Of a stretch of 64,000 bases of DNA, positions 44,907 to 54,122 are shown piece by piece (the stretch's first letter is position 1; the number at the start of each line of letters is the position of its first letter). Source of the DNA: JBBQUN01 sp963717115 (GTDB taxonomy: Bacteria; Actinomycetota; Acidimicrobiia; Acidimicrobiales; SZUA-35); contig CAVQVO010000020.1 in the NCBI GenBank assembly GCA_963717115.1, positions 1,054,001-1,118,000 on the forward strand, written 5' to 3'. The translations under genes were made by a program, and so were the position numbers. The notes below the pieces were generated by a model, which was given only the letters and a program-made list of their open reading frames with translations, was not told where the DNA came from and ran no database searches.

Positions 44907-46297
44907 AGTCGAGCTCGACGGGCGACGTTCACCAGGAGTCCCGAGGCGCCCATCGCCGAAACGAGGCTCGAGCCGCCCGCCGACACGAACGGGAGCGGTT
45001 CGCCGGTGACGGGCATCAGGCCCATGGCCATGCCCATGTTGAGGAACGCCTGGAGCAGGATCCACGTGGTCACGCCGACGGCGAGGAGCATCCCGAATCG
45101 GTCGGGCGCCTTGATCGCGACGCGCGCCCCGAGGTAGCCGAAGAGCAGGAAGGCGAGGATGAGTCCGGCACCACCGATCAGCCCGATCTCCTCGGCAACG
45201 AGTGCGAAGATGAAGTCGGAGTCGGCGTAGGGCAGGAACCCCCACTTGGTTCGCCCGGCGCCGAGGCCCACACCCAGCAGTCCTCCCGAGGCGATGCCGA
45301 CCTGGCTCTGGATCGTCTGCAACCCGTCACCGAGCGGATCGGCGAAGGGGTCCATGAACGCCAGCATCCGGCGCCGACGGTAGGGAGCGGAGTAGGCCAG
45401 ATAGGCACCGGCGAGCATCAGCGCGAGGCTCCACGACGCCAGGCTCGTCACCCGGGCGCCGGCGATGTAGAGCATGGCGAAGGCGACGACGGCGAGCACG
45501 ATCGTGGTACCGAGTTTGGGCTGCAACAGGATGAGGCCACTGAAGGCCCCCAGCACGATCAGGACCGGTCGGACGGTCAGGTCGGAGCGATGCATGTAGC
45601 GCGCCCGCCGGGTCAACAGATCGGCGATGAAGAGGATCAGGGCCACCTTGGCGAACTCGGCGGGCTGGATCACGAACGGCCCGCTGCCGATCCAGCGGCG
45701 AGACCCGTTGATCTTGAGCCCGATGCCGGGGATCAGGGTGGCAACGAGGAGGAATCCGGCCAGCACCACGGCGGGGATGGCCAGTCGCTGGAGCCAGCGA
45801 TAGTCGACCGATCGGGTGATGAGAAAGACGACCCCGCCGATTCCGGCCCACATCAGCTGCTTCTCGAACTGCATGAACGGCGAGTCGGTCTCGTAGGTGC
45901 TCGCCACCGAGGATGCCGAGAGGACCATGACCAGACCGAACATCGTCAGGCCGGCGACGAGCACGGTGAGACCGGCGCCGACCCGACTGCCGCCGTGGGT
46001 GACGGGCAGGGGCGAGGTCCGGGGATTGGCGACCCAGCCGGAGCCCCGCCAGAAGGTCGCTCGACGCTCGTCGGAACGCCGAGCGGTGACCCGTCGGTCA
46101 CCGATCCGACGATCGGACTGGCGGCGCTCGCCGGCCGAACGGCCGAGGTCTTCGTGTCGTCGATCGCCCCGTCGCCGATCGAGGGCGCGGCGGTCCGATG
46201 CCCGTTTCGCCCGCGTCGTGGCCGTGGTGGTCCGGCCCGTCCTTGCGGGGGGTCGGGTCGGCGGACGCGTCGAGGGGGGCTTGGATCGACCGGTCAT
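44903..46297 (-). CDS. ftsW: Peptidoglycan glycosyltransferase FtsW with an Arg-rich N-terminal extension
   Basis: A 464-residue SEDS protein. About 100 N-terminal residues are hydrophilic, with repeated D-R-R units (ASDRRALDRRRGDRRHED, SDRRIGDRRVTARRSDERRA). Ten transmembrane helices follow. SEDS landmarks are LSASSVASTYETDSPF, INGSRRWIGSGPFVIQPAEFAK, LLQPKLGTTIVL, GLGAGRTKWGFLPYADSDFIFALVAEEIGLIGG and GEPLPFVSAGGSSLVSAMGASGLLVNV. FtsW polymerises lipid II at the septum with FtsI. It overlaps murD by ATGA. The arginine-rich extension is unusual in length and charge. Confidence 0.95.
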   Translation of the reverse strand: MTGRSKPPSTRPPTRPPARTGRTTTATTRAKRASDRRALDRRRGDRRHEDLGRSAGERRQSDRRIGDRRVTARRSDERRATFWRGSGWVANPRTSPLPVTHGGSRVGAGLTVLVAGLTMFGLVMVLSASSVASTYETDSPFMQFEKQLMWAGIGGVVFLITRSVDYRWLQRLAIPAVVLAGFLLVATLIPGIGLKINGSRRWIGSGPFVIQPAEFAKVALILFIADLLTRRARYMHRSDLTVRPVLIVLGAFSGLILLQPKLGTTIVLAVVAFAMLYIAGARVTSLASWSLALMLAGAYLAYSAPYRRRRMLAFMDPFADPLGDGLQTIQSQVGIASGGLLGVGLGAGRTKWGFLPYADSDFIFALVAEEIGLIGGAGLILAFLLFGYLGARVAIKAPDRFGMLLAVGVTTWILLQAFLNMGMAMGLMPVTGEPLPFVSAGGSSLVSAMGASGLLVNVARRARL

Positions 46298-47661
46298 CGT
46301 TCGTTGCGCTCCTTGACGAGACGGACGAAGTCCAGGCCTCGTTCACCGTAGTTGCGGTACCAGTCGTACGACGTGCACGCCGGCGACAGCAGCACGACGT
46401 CGCCGTCGGTCGCGAGCCGGGCGGCCGCCTCGACGGCTGCGGCCATCGTGTCCGCCGGAACCACCGGCACCAGGGGCTCGAAGACGGCGGCGATCTCGGG
46501 ACCGGCGTCGCCGGTGGCGACCACGGCCTTGACGGGCGGGACGCCTGCGGCGAGTCCGGCCAGGTCGAGACCCTTGTTGCGACCCCCGGCGATGAGGACC
46601 ACGGACTCGAATCCACCGACGGCGGCGAGCGTGGCATGCGGAACCGTGGCCTTGGAATCGTTGTACCAGCCGACGCCGTCCCACTCCCCCACCCACTCCA
46701 CCCGATGGGCCAGACCGGTGAAGGCCAGCAGGGTCTCGGCGATGGCCGCGAGCGTCGCACCGGCGGCCCAGGCCGTTGCGGCGATCGCCGCGGCGTTCGA
46801 GAGGTCGTGGGGCTGACGCCGGGCCAGATCGGCGACGGCGACGACCGCTCCCTCGGGCCCGACGAGGTGACCGTGTTCGATGTGCCAGTCGCCGATCTCG
46901 AGTCCGAACGTGACGGTCGCCCCGCCTGCGGGGAGGTGGGCCATGACGGCGGGATCCTCGGCATTGGCGATCGCCACACCGTGGGCCGGGAGGTCGCGCC
47001 AGATCGCGGCCTTCGCGGCCTCGTACGCCTCCACGGTTCCGTGGTTGTCGAGGTGGTCGGGAGCGAGGTTCAGCCAGGTGGCCACGTCGGGGGCGAACCG
47101 CCCCGAGTGTCCGAGCCGGAACGAGGATGCCTCGACGACGAACACCTCGGTCGCCGGGTCTTCGATCGCCGTGACCAGCGGGACATCGGTGTTGCCGACG
47201 GCGACGGCGATGCGACCGGACCGTACGAGTGCGGCGGTGACCGTCATCGTCACCGTCGTCTTGCCGTTCGTTCCGGTGATGGCCACGATGGGCCGGTCGT
47301 CCCAGAGGCGGGCCAGGTCGAACTCACTGCGGATCGGGAGTCCGGCCCTGCGGGCGGCCACCATCGCCCGATGATGGTCCGGGAGGCCCGGTGTCGGGAG
47401 CAGCACCGACGCCGCACGAACCAGTTCGACCAGGTCGCCATCGTCGGGTTGGGTCACCAGGTCGACGCCGAGGGCCTCGGCGACGACGAGGGCCTCGGGG
47501 CTCGGTCGATCGTCGACGACCGCAGGTCGATGGCCCCGCGCCACCAGGGCCCGGGCCACGGCCTGCCCGGTGATCCCGAACCCGACGACGAGTGGGGATG
47601 CGAGGTCCACGGTGCCCTCGACGCCGGGTTCCTCGACGGTGGGCTGCTTCGGGGTCGTCAT
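46294..47661 (-). CDS. murD: UDP-N-acetylmuramoylalanine-D-glutamate ligase
   Basis: A 455-residue Mur ligase from ATG 47661, which overlaps the mraY stop by ATGA. LVVGFGITGQAVARAL marks the N-terminal domain. IVAITGTNGKTTVTMTVTAAL is the ATP loop. VVEASSFRLGHSGRFAPDVATWLNLAPDHLDNHG, WYNDSKATVPHATLAAVGGF and VVLIAGGRNKGLDLAGLA are typical of MurD. It adds D-glutamate to UDP-MurNAc-L-Ala. ftsW begins four bases before its end. Confidence 0.95.
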   Translation of the reverse strand: MTTPKQPTVEEPGVEGTVDLASPLVVGFGITGQAVARALVARGHRPAVVDDRPSPEALVVAEALGVDLVTQPDDGDLVELVRAASVLLPTPGLPDHHRAMVAARRAGLPIRSEFDLARLWDDRPIVAITGTNGKTTVTMTVTAALVRSGRIAVAVGNTDVPLVTAIEDPATEVFVVEASSFRLGHSGRFAPDVATWLNLAPDHLDNHGTVEAYEAAKAAIWRDLPAHGVAIANAEDPAVMAHLPAGGATVTFGLEIGDWHIEHGHLVGPEGAVVAVADLARRQPHDLSNAAAIAATAWAAGATLAAIAETLLAFTGLAHRVEWVGEWDGVGWYNDSKATVPHATLAAVGGFESVVLIAGGRNKGLDLAGLAAGVPPVKAVVATGDAGPEIAAVFEPLVPVVPADTMAAAVEAAARLATDGDVVLLSPACTSYDWYRNYGERGLDFVRLVKERNER

Positions 47662-48716
47662 TCGACCAACTCCACGGCGTTGACCCAGTCGGCGTAGAAC
47701 AGGCCCATGGCCAGCGCCGTGAGGGCGGCACCGATCAGCCAGAATCGCACGATGACCTTCGTTTCCTTCCAGCCCAACAACTCGAAGTGGTGGTGGATGG
47801 GGGCCATTCGGAAGAGCCGCTTGCCCTTCGTGAGCCGGAAGTAGACGACCTGCAGGATCACCGAGAGGGCCTCGGCGACGTAGATCCCGCCGATGATCGG
47901 GAGCAGGAGATGGGTGTTGGTCGTGAGGGCCAACGCCGCCAGACCGGTCCCGATGGCCAGTGAACCGGTGTCGCCCATGAAGATCTCGGCCGGCGCGGCG
48001 TTGAACCACAGGAACCCCGCCATCGACGCCGTCATGGCGATCGCCACCACCGCCAGGTCGAGCGCGTGCGCCACGTGATAGATGTCCTGACCAGGGGCGC
48101 CCTGGCTCTGTCGGAAGATCCAGAAACAGACGAGCGAGTACGCCCCGAACGAGAACATCCCGGATCCTGCCGCCAGGCCGTCGAGGCCATCGGTCAGGTT
48201 CACGGCGTTCGAGACGCCGTACACGAGGACCACGGCGAACAACAGCCATCCCCAGGTCCCGAGATCGAGCCCGATCGAACCGGACCGGGTGAATCCCAGT
48301 TCGGTCGATGCGGTCGTCCAGAATCGAACACCGAACGCGAACGCGACGGCCACCGTCAGGAGGCCGAGCGACTTCATACGCTTGTTCAACCCGAGATTGC
48401 GCTCCCGGGACACCTTGATCCAGTCGTCGGCGAATCCCACCAGCGCCGCCGCACAGATCGCCGCCATCACCATCAATCCGCTGCGCGTGAAGACACCACC
48501 GAGCAGCAGGTCCGAGAGGAAGTAGCCGACGACGGCACCGCCGACGATCGCCAGACCGCCCATCGTCGGTGTACCGGCTTTGGTCTGGTGACCCTCGGGA
48601 CCGTCTTCCCGGATGGGCTGACCGATGTGTTGCCTCGTCAGGATGTCGATGAGGAGTCGGGTGCCGAGCGCGGTGACGGCGAAGGCCAGCGCGGCGGCCG
48701 TGAGGAGGCGGATCAC
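47658..48716 (-). CDS. mraY: Phospho-N-acetylmuramoyl-pentapeptide transferase
   Basis: A 352-residue polytopic protein with ten helices. It transfers the phospho-MurNAc-pentapeptide to undecaprenyl phosphate, giving lipid I. The family motifs are HQTKAGTPTMGGLAIV, VGFADDWIKVSRERNLGLNKRMKSLG (catalytic Asp pair), VSNAVNLTDGLDGLAAG, NAAPAEIFMGDTGSLAIG and FRMAPIHHHFELLGWKETKVIVRFW. Its ATG overlaps the murE stop directly, leaving no room for murF. Confidence 0.97.
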   Translation of the reverse strand: MIRLLTAAALAFAVTALGTRLLIDILTRQHIGQPIREDGPEGHQTKAGTPTMGGLAIVGGAVVGYFLSDLLLGGVFTRSGLMVMAAICAAALVGFADDWIKVSRERNLGLNKRMKSLGLLTVAVAFAFGVRFWTTASTELGFTRSGSIGLDLGTWGWLLFAVVLVYGVSNAVNLTDGLDGLAAGSGMFSFGAYSLVCFWIFRQSQGAPGQDIYHVAHALDLAVVAIAMTASMAGFLWFNAAPAEIFMGDTGSLAIGTGLAALALTTNTHLLLPIIGGIYVAEALSVILQVVYFRLTKGKRLFRMAPIHHHFELLGWKETKVIVRFWLIGAALTALAMGLFYADWVNAVELVE

Positions 48717-50194
48717 GCGGGATCACGCTCGTCGAGGTTCGCGCCGGCGCCGAGCAGGTAGTCGATCGCGACCTCCCGGTCGTCGAACGGGAATGCCTCG
48801 GATCCGACGATCTGCACGGTCTCGTCGCCCTTGCCGGCGATGAGCACGACGTCACCGGCGACGGCCTCGTCGAGTGCGGCCCGAATGGCCGCGGCCCGGT
48901 CGGCGATCCGCCGGACCCGGGTCCGACCGGCCTCGTCGATGCCGCACTCCACGGCGTCGAGGATCGACTCCGGGTCTTCCGTACGGGGATTGTCCGAGGT
49001 CAGATAGACGAGGTCGGCGTGCTCGACGGCAACGGCGCCCATCACCGGTCGCTTCGAGGCGTCGCGGTCGCCGCCGCAGCCGAAGACCACGATGACCCGG
49101 CCGGTCCCGGTTGCTGCGGCACTGCTCGGGCCGGACCCGACGATCTGGCCGGCGGCGATCAGGACGGCGCGCAGGGCCTCGGGTTTGTGGGCGAAATCGA
49201 CCACGACCGAGAACGGCCGGCCGACGTCGACCATCTCGAACCGGCCGCGAGCCGGCTCGGCCGAATCGAGGGCGACGGCGATGTCGAGCGGATCGATCCC
49301 GAGTTCGACGCAGGCCGTCGCGGCGGCCAGGGCATTGAGCACGTTGTGGACGCCGGGGAGCCGGAGCACGACCTCGTGACCGCGCCAGCGAAAGTGGCTG
49401 ATCGGGCCGTCGAGGCGAAGATCCTCGGCATCGCCGATCCCGTAGTCGCGGACCGGAACGTCGCACTGGGCCGCGATCCGTCGACCCGCAGCGTCGTCGC
49501 GGTTGATCACCGCCGTCGTCAGGAAACGAGACGAGAACAGCAGCGTCTTGGCCGCTTCGTAGGACTCGACGTCGCCGTGGAAGTCCAGGTGATCGTGGCC
49601 GAGGTTGGTGAAGACGCCGACCCGGAAGTGTGTGCCGTCGACGCGATGGAGGGCCAGGGCGTGAGAGCTCACTTCCATGGCGACCACCTCGATCCCGGCC
49701 GCTCGGGCGTCGGCGAGGGTCGCCTGCAGGTCGGGGGACTCCGGTGTCGTGCGAGGCCCGGTGAGCGTCCCCTGGACCAGGTGAGGACGACCGACGTGAC
49801 CCAGCACGTGGCCGATCAACCACACGACGCTGGTCTTGCCGTTGGTCCCGGTCACGCCGACCACCGAGAGCGAGCGGGAGGGGTCGTGGTTCACCGCGGC
49901 GGCGATGGGCCCCATGGCTCGCCGCACGTCGTCGACGACCAACTGGGCCACGTCCGCCTCGGGCCAGTCGAGCCGATGGTCGACCAGGAGCGCCACGGCC
50001 CCCTGCGCGACCGCACTCGGGGCGAAGTCGTGTCCGTCGGCGACGGCGCCTCGCACACAGGCGAAGAGCATGCCCGCCCCGACCGAACGCGAGTCGTGGG
50101 TGATCGCCTCGATCGGCAGGTCGGGATCGCCGACGACCTGCGTCCCCGGCCAGCGGGCGGCCAGGTCGGCCAGCGTGGCGCTCACCTCAACCAC
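48713..50194 (-). CDS. murE: UDP-N-acetylmuramoyl-L-alanyl-D-glutamate-2,6-diaminopimelate ligase
   Basis: A 493-residue Mur ligase from GTG 50194, overlapping ftsI by eight bases; GTG 50185 is an alternative. Motifs are THDSRSVGAGMLFACVRG, VVGVTGTNGKTSVVWLIGHVL (ATP loop), AMEVSSHALALHRVDGTHFRVGVFTNLGHDHLDFHG, and LTSDNPRTEDPESIL, whose D-N-P-R is the meso-diaminopimelate recognition signature. GKGDETVQIVG is in the C-terminal domain. It adds meso-DAP to the muropeptide. murF does not follow. Confidence 0.95.
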   Translation of the reverse strand: MVEVSATLADLAARWPGTQVVGDPDLPIEAITHDSRSVGAGMLFACVRGAVADGHDFAPSAVAQGAVALLVDHRLDWPEADVAQLVVDDVRRAMGPIAAAVNHDPSRSLSVVGVTGTNGKTSVVWLIGHVLGHVGRPHLVQGTLTGPRTTPESPDLQATLADARAAGIEVVAMEVSSHALALHRVDGTHFRVGVFTNLGHDHLDFHGDVESYEAAKTLLFSSRFLTTAVINRDDAAGRRIAAQCDVPVRDYGIGDAEDLRLDGPISHFRWRGHEVVLRLPGVHNVLNALAAATACVELGIDPLDIAVALDSAEPARGRFEMVDVGRPFSVVVDFAHKPEALRAVLIAAGQIVGSGPSSAAATGTGRVIVVFGCGGDRDASKRPVMGAVAVEHADLVYLTSDNPRTEDPESILDAVECGIDEAGRTRVRRIADRAAAIRAALDEAVAGDVVLIAGKGDETVQIVGSEAFPFDDREVAIDYLLGAGANLDERDPA

Positions 50195-52118
50195 CCACCG
50201 GCGCCGCGGTCTCGACGACCGGCTCGGGTTCGGTCACGGGCACCTCGGCCGGGGGAACGGCCTCGGGCGGGGGCGCGGGCGGGGGCTCGCCGGCCGGGTC
50301 GCCCTCGGCGATCGCCGGCAGGGCGGGATCCTCGATGATCGGCGCGACGGCCGGCGTGCCCCGGACGACCTCGCCGTCTTCGAGGGTGCCGTGTTCGGGG
50401 GCGATCCCCATGATGCGGACGACGTAGTGCGCGATGTCGGCGAAGACCGGTGCCGCCACCGTCCCCGCCGTCGTGTTGGTCTGCGGCTCGTCGACGACCA
50501 CCACGATCGAGAGCTGCGGATCCTTGGCCGGGAGGAAGCCGGCGAAGGTCACGATGTAGCGGCGGTTGCCGGGCACCCCGTAGCCGATGTTGCCGGCCTC
50601 GTCCTGGAACACCTTCCAGGCCGTCCCGGTCTTGCCGGCGACGGTGTACCCGGGAACGGCGGCGGCCCGACCGGTTCCCACGCCGTCGGGGTCGACGACC
50701 GCGGCGAGCATCTTCGTGACCTCTTCGGCCGACTGGTCGGAGATGACCCGACGAGCCTCCTGGGCCGGCTGCTCCCGTTCGGTCCCGTCCTCGGCGGTGA
50801 TCGATCGGATGAGCTTGGGGGCCAGGTAGACGCCGTCGTTGGCGATCGTGTTGTACGCCATCGCGAGCTGCACGGAGTTGACCGTCATGCCCTGCCCGAT
50901 GGGGATCGATCCGTAGTCGGAACCGTGCCACTCGGCGGCCGGACGCACGTTGCCGAAGTTCTCGTCCTTCCAACCCAGGCCGGTCTCCTGACCGAAGCCG
51001 AACGCATCGAGGTAGTGACTCAGCCGCTCGGCCCCGACCTGTTGGGCCATCATGATGGTGCCGACGTTCATCGACTGGGCGATCACCTGCTCCACCGGGT
51101 AGGGCGCCACCTCGTGTTCGTGCGGTTCCTTGAACTCGTAGTCGGCGACGGTGATCGAGTTGGGGACGTCGAACGTCGTTCCGCTCGTGTAGCCGAGGTC
51201 CTCGACGGCGGCGGCGGCCGTGATCATCTTGATCACCGAGCCGGGTTCGAAGCCGAACACCAGCGGAGCGTTGAAGATCGGGACGACACACTCGCCGGAC
51301 TCGGTACGGACCACGGTGGCCATGGCGAGGATCTCGCCGGTCTGTGGGTTGCTGACGACCGCTTCGGCCGACTCGGCCAGCGTCTCCTCGCAATGGTCGA
51401 TCAGCGCTTCCTCGGTGACGTACTGGATGTTCTGGTCGATCGTCAGGTAGACGTCGTCACCGGCGCTCGCCGGCTCGACCGAGCGCTCACCGACCGAGAT
51501 GATCCCGAAGACCGAGCGTTCGTGCCGGTCGACACCGGCCTCGCCCTGCAGCGCCTCGTCGAACTGCCATTCCATCCCGTACCCGCCATCGACCTTGCCG
51601 ATGATCGGCCGGGCCAGTCGATCGGCAGGATAGATGCGTTCCTCGACCGGTTCGACCGACACGCCGGCCACGAGTTCGGCGGTCGATTCCAGCGATCGGA
51701 GGTCGAGGAACCGGGCCAGGCCGTCGTCGTCGAGCGATTCGGCGACCAGTCCGTAGCGGTCGTCGGCGGAGTCCGGGGTCAGTGACTCGACCAACGTCGC
51801 GGCGTCGACGCCCAGGACCGGAGCCAACACGGCGGCCGTGGCCACCGGGTCCTCCACCTTCTGCGGGTCCACCACGAGCTGTTGACCGGGGGTCGATGCA
51901 GCCAGCACCGCTCCGTCGCGATCCAGGATCGAACCCCGATAGCCGGCCAGCGAGACCGACCGTGTCCGTTGTTCCTGCCCCAGGTCCCGGAAGCGATCGT
52001 CGCGGAACGCCTGCAGATCGACCAGGCTGGCGATGAACCCGATGCTGACGACGCTGAAGACGGCGAGCAGGACCAGGATTCGACGGCGTGGGTCGATCGG
52101 GTGGCTGGTGCGGGTCAC
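50187..52118 (-). CDS. ftsI: Septal transpeptidase FtsI (class B penicillin-binding protein)
   Basis: A 643-residue protein from ATG 52118, overlapping ftsL by ATGA. A short cytoplasmic N-terminus and one transmembrane helix (ILVLLAVFSVVSIGFIASLV) precede the PBP dimerisation domain. The transpeptidase domain has the serine active site SVIK at residues 294-297, SMN at 349-351 and KTG at 496-498. The last 60 residues are Pro/Glu/Ala-rich and lack a PASTA domain. It cross-links septal peptidoglycan with FtsW. murE begins inside its 3' end. Confidence 0.95.
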   Translation of the reverse strand: MTRTSHPIDPRRRILVLLAVFSVVSIGFIASLVDLQAFRDDRFRDLGQEQRTRSVSLAGYRGSILDRDGAVLAASTPGQQLVVDPQKVEDPVATAAVLAPVLGVDAATLVESLTPDSADDRYGLVAESLDDDGLARFLDLRSLESTAELVAGVSVEPVEERIYPADRLARPIIGKVDGGYGMEWQFDEALQGEAGVDRHERSVFGIISVGERSVEPASAGDDVYLTIDQNIQYVTEEALIDHCEETLAESAEAVVSNPQTGEILAMATVVRTESGECVVPIFNAPLVFGFEPGSVIKMITAAAAVEDLGYTSGTTFDVPNSITVADYEFKEPHEHEVAPYPVEQVIAQSMNVGTIMMAQQVGAERLSHYLDAFGFGQETGLGWKDENFGNVRPAAEWHGSDYGSIPIGQGMTVNSVQLAMAYNTIANDGVYLAPKLIRSITAEDGTEREQPAQEARRVISDQSAEEVTKMLAAVVDPDGVGTGRAAAVPGYTVAGKTGTAWKVFQDEAGNIGYGVPGNRRYIVTFAGFLPAKDPQLSIVVVVDEPQTNTTAGTVAAPVFADIAHYVVRIMGIAPEHGTLEDGEVVRGTPAVAPIIEDPALPAIAEGDPAGEPPPAPPPEAVPPAEVPVTEPEPVVETAAPVGG

Positions 52119-52501
52119 GGCGTGCCCACGCTCCGGATGGCCGGGAAGTACTGGGGCTCCATCGCTCGAACCATGCCCAGGGCTCGGGCCTGCTCGACGA
52201 TGACCTGCGGAGCGGAGGCGACGACGATCTCACGCTCGAGGTCGGCGCGCGCCCCTTCGGCCTCGGCGACGTCGGCGCGCAGCTGGTTCAGCTCCTGTTG
52301 ACCCCGGACGAGCTCGGCCTGCGCCATGGCCGAGACGAACATGCCGATGACGACGGCACCGGCGACCCCGACGATCAGGCGGCGCCGGCGGTTGGCGGCC
52401 GTGACCCGCTTCTGGTCGATGACCCGGAGTTTCGGTCGACTGGCCCGTTCGGGCGGGTCGGGCCGGGTGACCGGGCGTTTGGGTGCGGTCCGGGCGGCCA
52501 T
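52115..52501 (-). CDS. ftsL: Cell division protein FtsL-like
   Basis: A 128-residue bitopic protein. A basic cytoplasmic N-terminus (TRPDPPERASRPKLRVIDQKR) leads to one transmembrane segment (LIVGVAGAVVIGMFVSAMAQAEL). A periplasmic coiled coil (QQELNQLRADVAEAEGARADLEREIVVASAPQVIVEQARALGMV) follows, as in FtsL/FtsB-type septum proteins. Position between rsmH and ftsI is diagnostic, as the family is poorly conserved in sequence. Its ATG shares one base with the rsmH stop. Confidence 0.85.
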   Translation of the reverse strand: MAARTAPKRPVTRPDPPERASRPKLRVIDQKRVTAANRRRRLIVGVAGAVVIGMFVSAMAQAELVRGQQELNQLRADVAEAEGARADLEREIVVASAPQVIVEQARALGMVRAMEPQYFPAIRSVGTP

Positions 52502-53463
52502 CAGGCGGCCACCTCGGCGCGGGCGATTCGTTCGATGGTGCGAAGTCGGGCACTGGCCGAACGTCGGTTGGATGCCTGCTCGTCGTCGCTGGGGCGACGG
52601 GCAAGCGGGCGCAGCACGGCGAACTCGGGTTCGTCAGTGGCGGGTACCGGGAGCCCGGGTGGGGTGTCCGCCGTGCTGCGCCTGCGAAAGATGTCCTTCA
52701 CGATCCGGTCTTCGCCGGAGTGGTAGGTGAGGACCAGGCCTCGAGCGCCCGGAACGAGCAGATCGAGGGCGGCCTCGATGGCCGGTCGGAGGATGTCGAG
52801 TTCCTGGTTGACCTCGATCCGCAAGGCCTGGAAGGTTCGTTTGGCGGGATGGCCGCCGGTCCGCCGGGCGGCGGCGGGAATGGCCTCGACGACCACGGCG
52901 GCGAGCGCCGTGGTCGTCGTGAAGGGTCGCTTGGCCACGATGGCGGCGGCGATCCGGCCGGCGAAGCGCTCGTCGGCGTGGGTCTTGAGTGCCCGGGCGA
53001 TCTCGCCGTGGGAGTAGGTGTTGACGACGTCGGCCGCCGTGAGCGGCGAATCGGGATCCATTCGCATGTCGAGTGGACCGTCGTTGCGGAAGCTGAAGCC
53101 CCGGTCGGCTCGATCGAGCTGGGGTGAACTGACGCCGAGGTCGAAGAGGAAGCCCGACAACTCGTCGATGGCCCGTTCGGAGCAGACGACGTCGAGTTCG
53201 TCGAACCTCGCTCGGACGAGCTCGGCCCGATCCTCGAACGGGGCGAGGCGGGCCGTGGCCGCGGCGATCGCCTGCGGATCGCGATCGATCCCCAACAGGC
53301 GCAGTCCGGGGTGGGCCTCGAGGATCGCTGCGGCGTGGCCGGCTCCGCCGAGCGTGGCGTCGAGGAAGACGCCGGGAGGGAGGGTCGAGATGGTCTCGAC
53401 GACCTCGGTGAGCATCACCGGCCGATGAACAAACTCGATTGCTGAGCGCGTTTCATCCGCCAT
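52501..53463 (-). CDS. rsmH: 16S rRNA (cytosine-N4)-methyltransferase RsmH
   Basis: A 320-residue enzyme from ATG 53463. An open frame reaches 53598, but the extra residues look non-coding. HRPVMLTEVVETISTLPPGVFLDATLGGAGHAAAIL is the SAM-binding motif I. LLGIDRDPQAIAAA, LFDLGVSSPQLDRADRGFSFRNDGPLDMRMDP and AKRTFQALRIEVNQELDIL follow, then SARLRTIER at the C-terminus. It methylates N4 of C1402 in 16S rRNA. The gene is second in the cluster, 233 bases after mraZ, with no recognised feature in that gap. Confidence 0.96.
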   Translation of the reverse strand: MADETRSAIEFVHRPVMLTEVVETISTLPPGVFLDATLGGAGHAAAILEAHPGLRLLGIDRDPQAIAAATARLAPFEDRAELVRARFDELDVVCSERAIDELSGFLFDLGVSSPQLDRADRGFSFRNDGPLDMRMDPDSPLTAADVVNTYSHGEIARALKTHADERFAGRIAAAIVAKRPFTTTTALAAVVVEAIPAAARRTGGHPAKRTFQALRIEVNQELDILRPAIEAALDLLVPGARGLVLTYHSGEDRIVKDIFRRRSTADTPPGLPVPATDEPEFAVLRPLARRPSDDEQASNRRSASARLRTIERIARAEVAA

Positions 53464-53696
53464 GGAGTTGTCGACGACGACACCGTCGATTCGGCCATCG
53501 GTAGCCCCCCGGGAAATGGGCGTACGGCAGGTTGTGTCTCCTGGGACGTACTCGAGGGGTAGCGGGCGGAGTTGTGGGGCAGAAGTACCACTCTCCATCG
53601 CCCGGAAGGCAACCGATGAACGATTCGATTCGGTGTTGTCGTGCTCCTTTCGTGTCTCGTTGTCTCGCCCTTGCGCTGACCGGACGACCGGAGGGC

Positions 53697-54122
53697 CTAC
53701 AGACCCAACCGGGCGATCGTCTCGGCCAGTTCGGCGTCGGCGTCGGCCGATTCGAGCTCGGCGCGATGGACCTCAGCCGGCCAGATCTCGACCCGGTCGA
53801 GACGACCGGTGATCACGACCTGGGTGTCGAATCCGAGCCGATCGAGCAGGTCCCGCGGAAGCGTGACCCGGCCGGCGGCATCGAGTTTGACGTGACTCAC
53901 ACTTGCCAGGAAGTTGCGGAAGACGTTCTGGGAAACACGCCCCGAATCGACTTCGGACTTCCACCTCTGGGCGACCTCTCGGAAGATCTCTTCGTTCCAC
54001 AAGCCGAGACATCCGTCCAGCTTGGTCACGTAGCCCCGCTCCGCGACGAACGCACGGAACGGTGCGGGCAGCACCACTCGGCCCTTCTGGTCGAGTGCAT
54101 GTTCGTACTGCCCGACGAACAT
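53697..54122 (-). CDS. mraZ: Transcriptional regulator MraZ
   Basis: A 141-residue protein from ATG 54122, with AGGAG six bases before it. Two AbrB-like SpoVT repeats are present: FVGQYEHALDQKGRVVLPAPFRAF and VKLDAAGRVTLPRDLLDRLGF. MraZ binds direct repeats ahead of the dcw operon and controls it. It starts the division and cell-wall cluster that extends to divIVA. Its own promoter lies in the 445 bases upstream. Confidence 0.96.
   Translation of the reverse strand: MFVGQYEHALDQKGRVVLPAPFRAFVAERGYVTKLDGCLGLWNEEIFREVAQRWKSEVDSGRVSQNVFRNFLASVSHVKLDAAGRVTLPRDLLDRLGFDTQVVITGRLDRVEIWPAEVHRAELESADADAELAETIARLGL

Noticed and set aside
49019..50338. Long plus-strand frame opposite murE
   Set aside because: Antisense shadow of murE in high-GC DNA; no homology or ribosome site.
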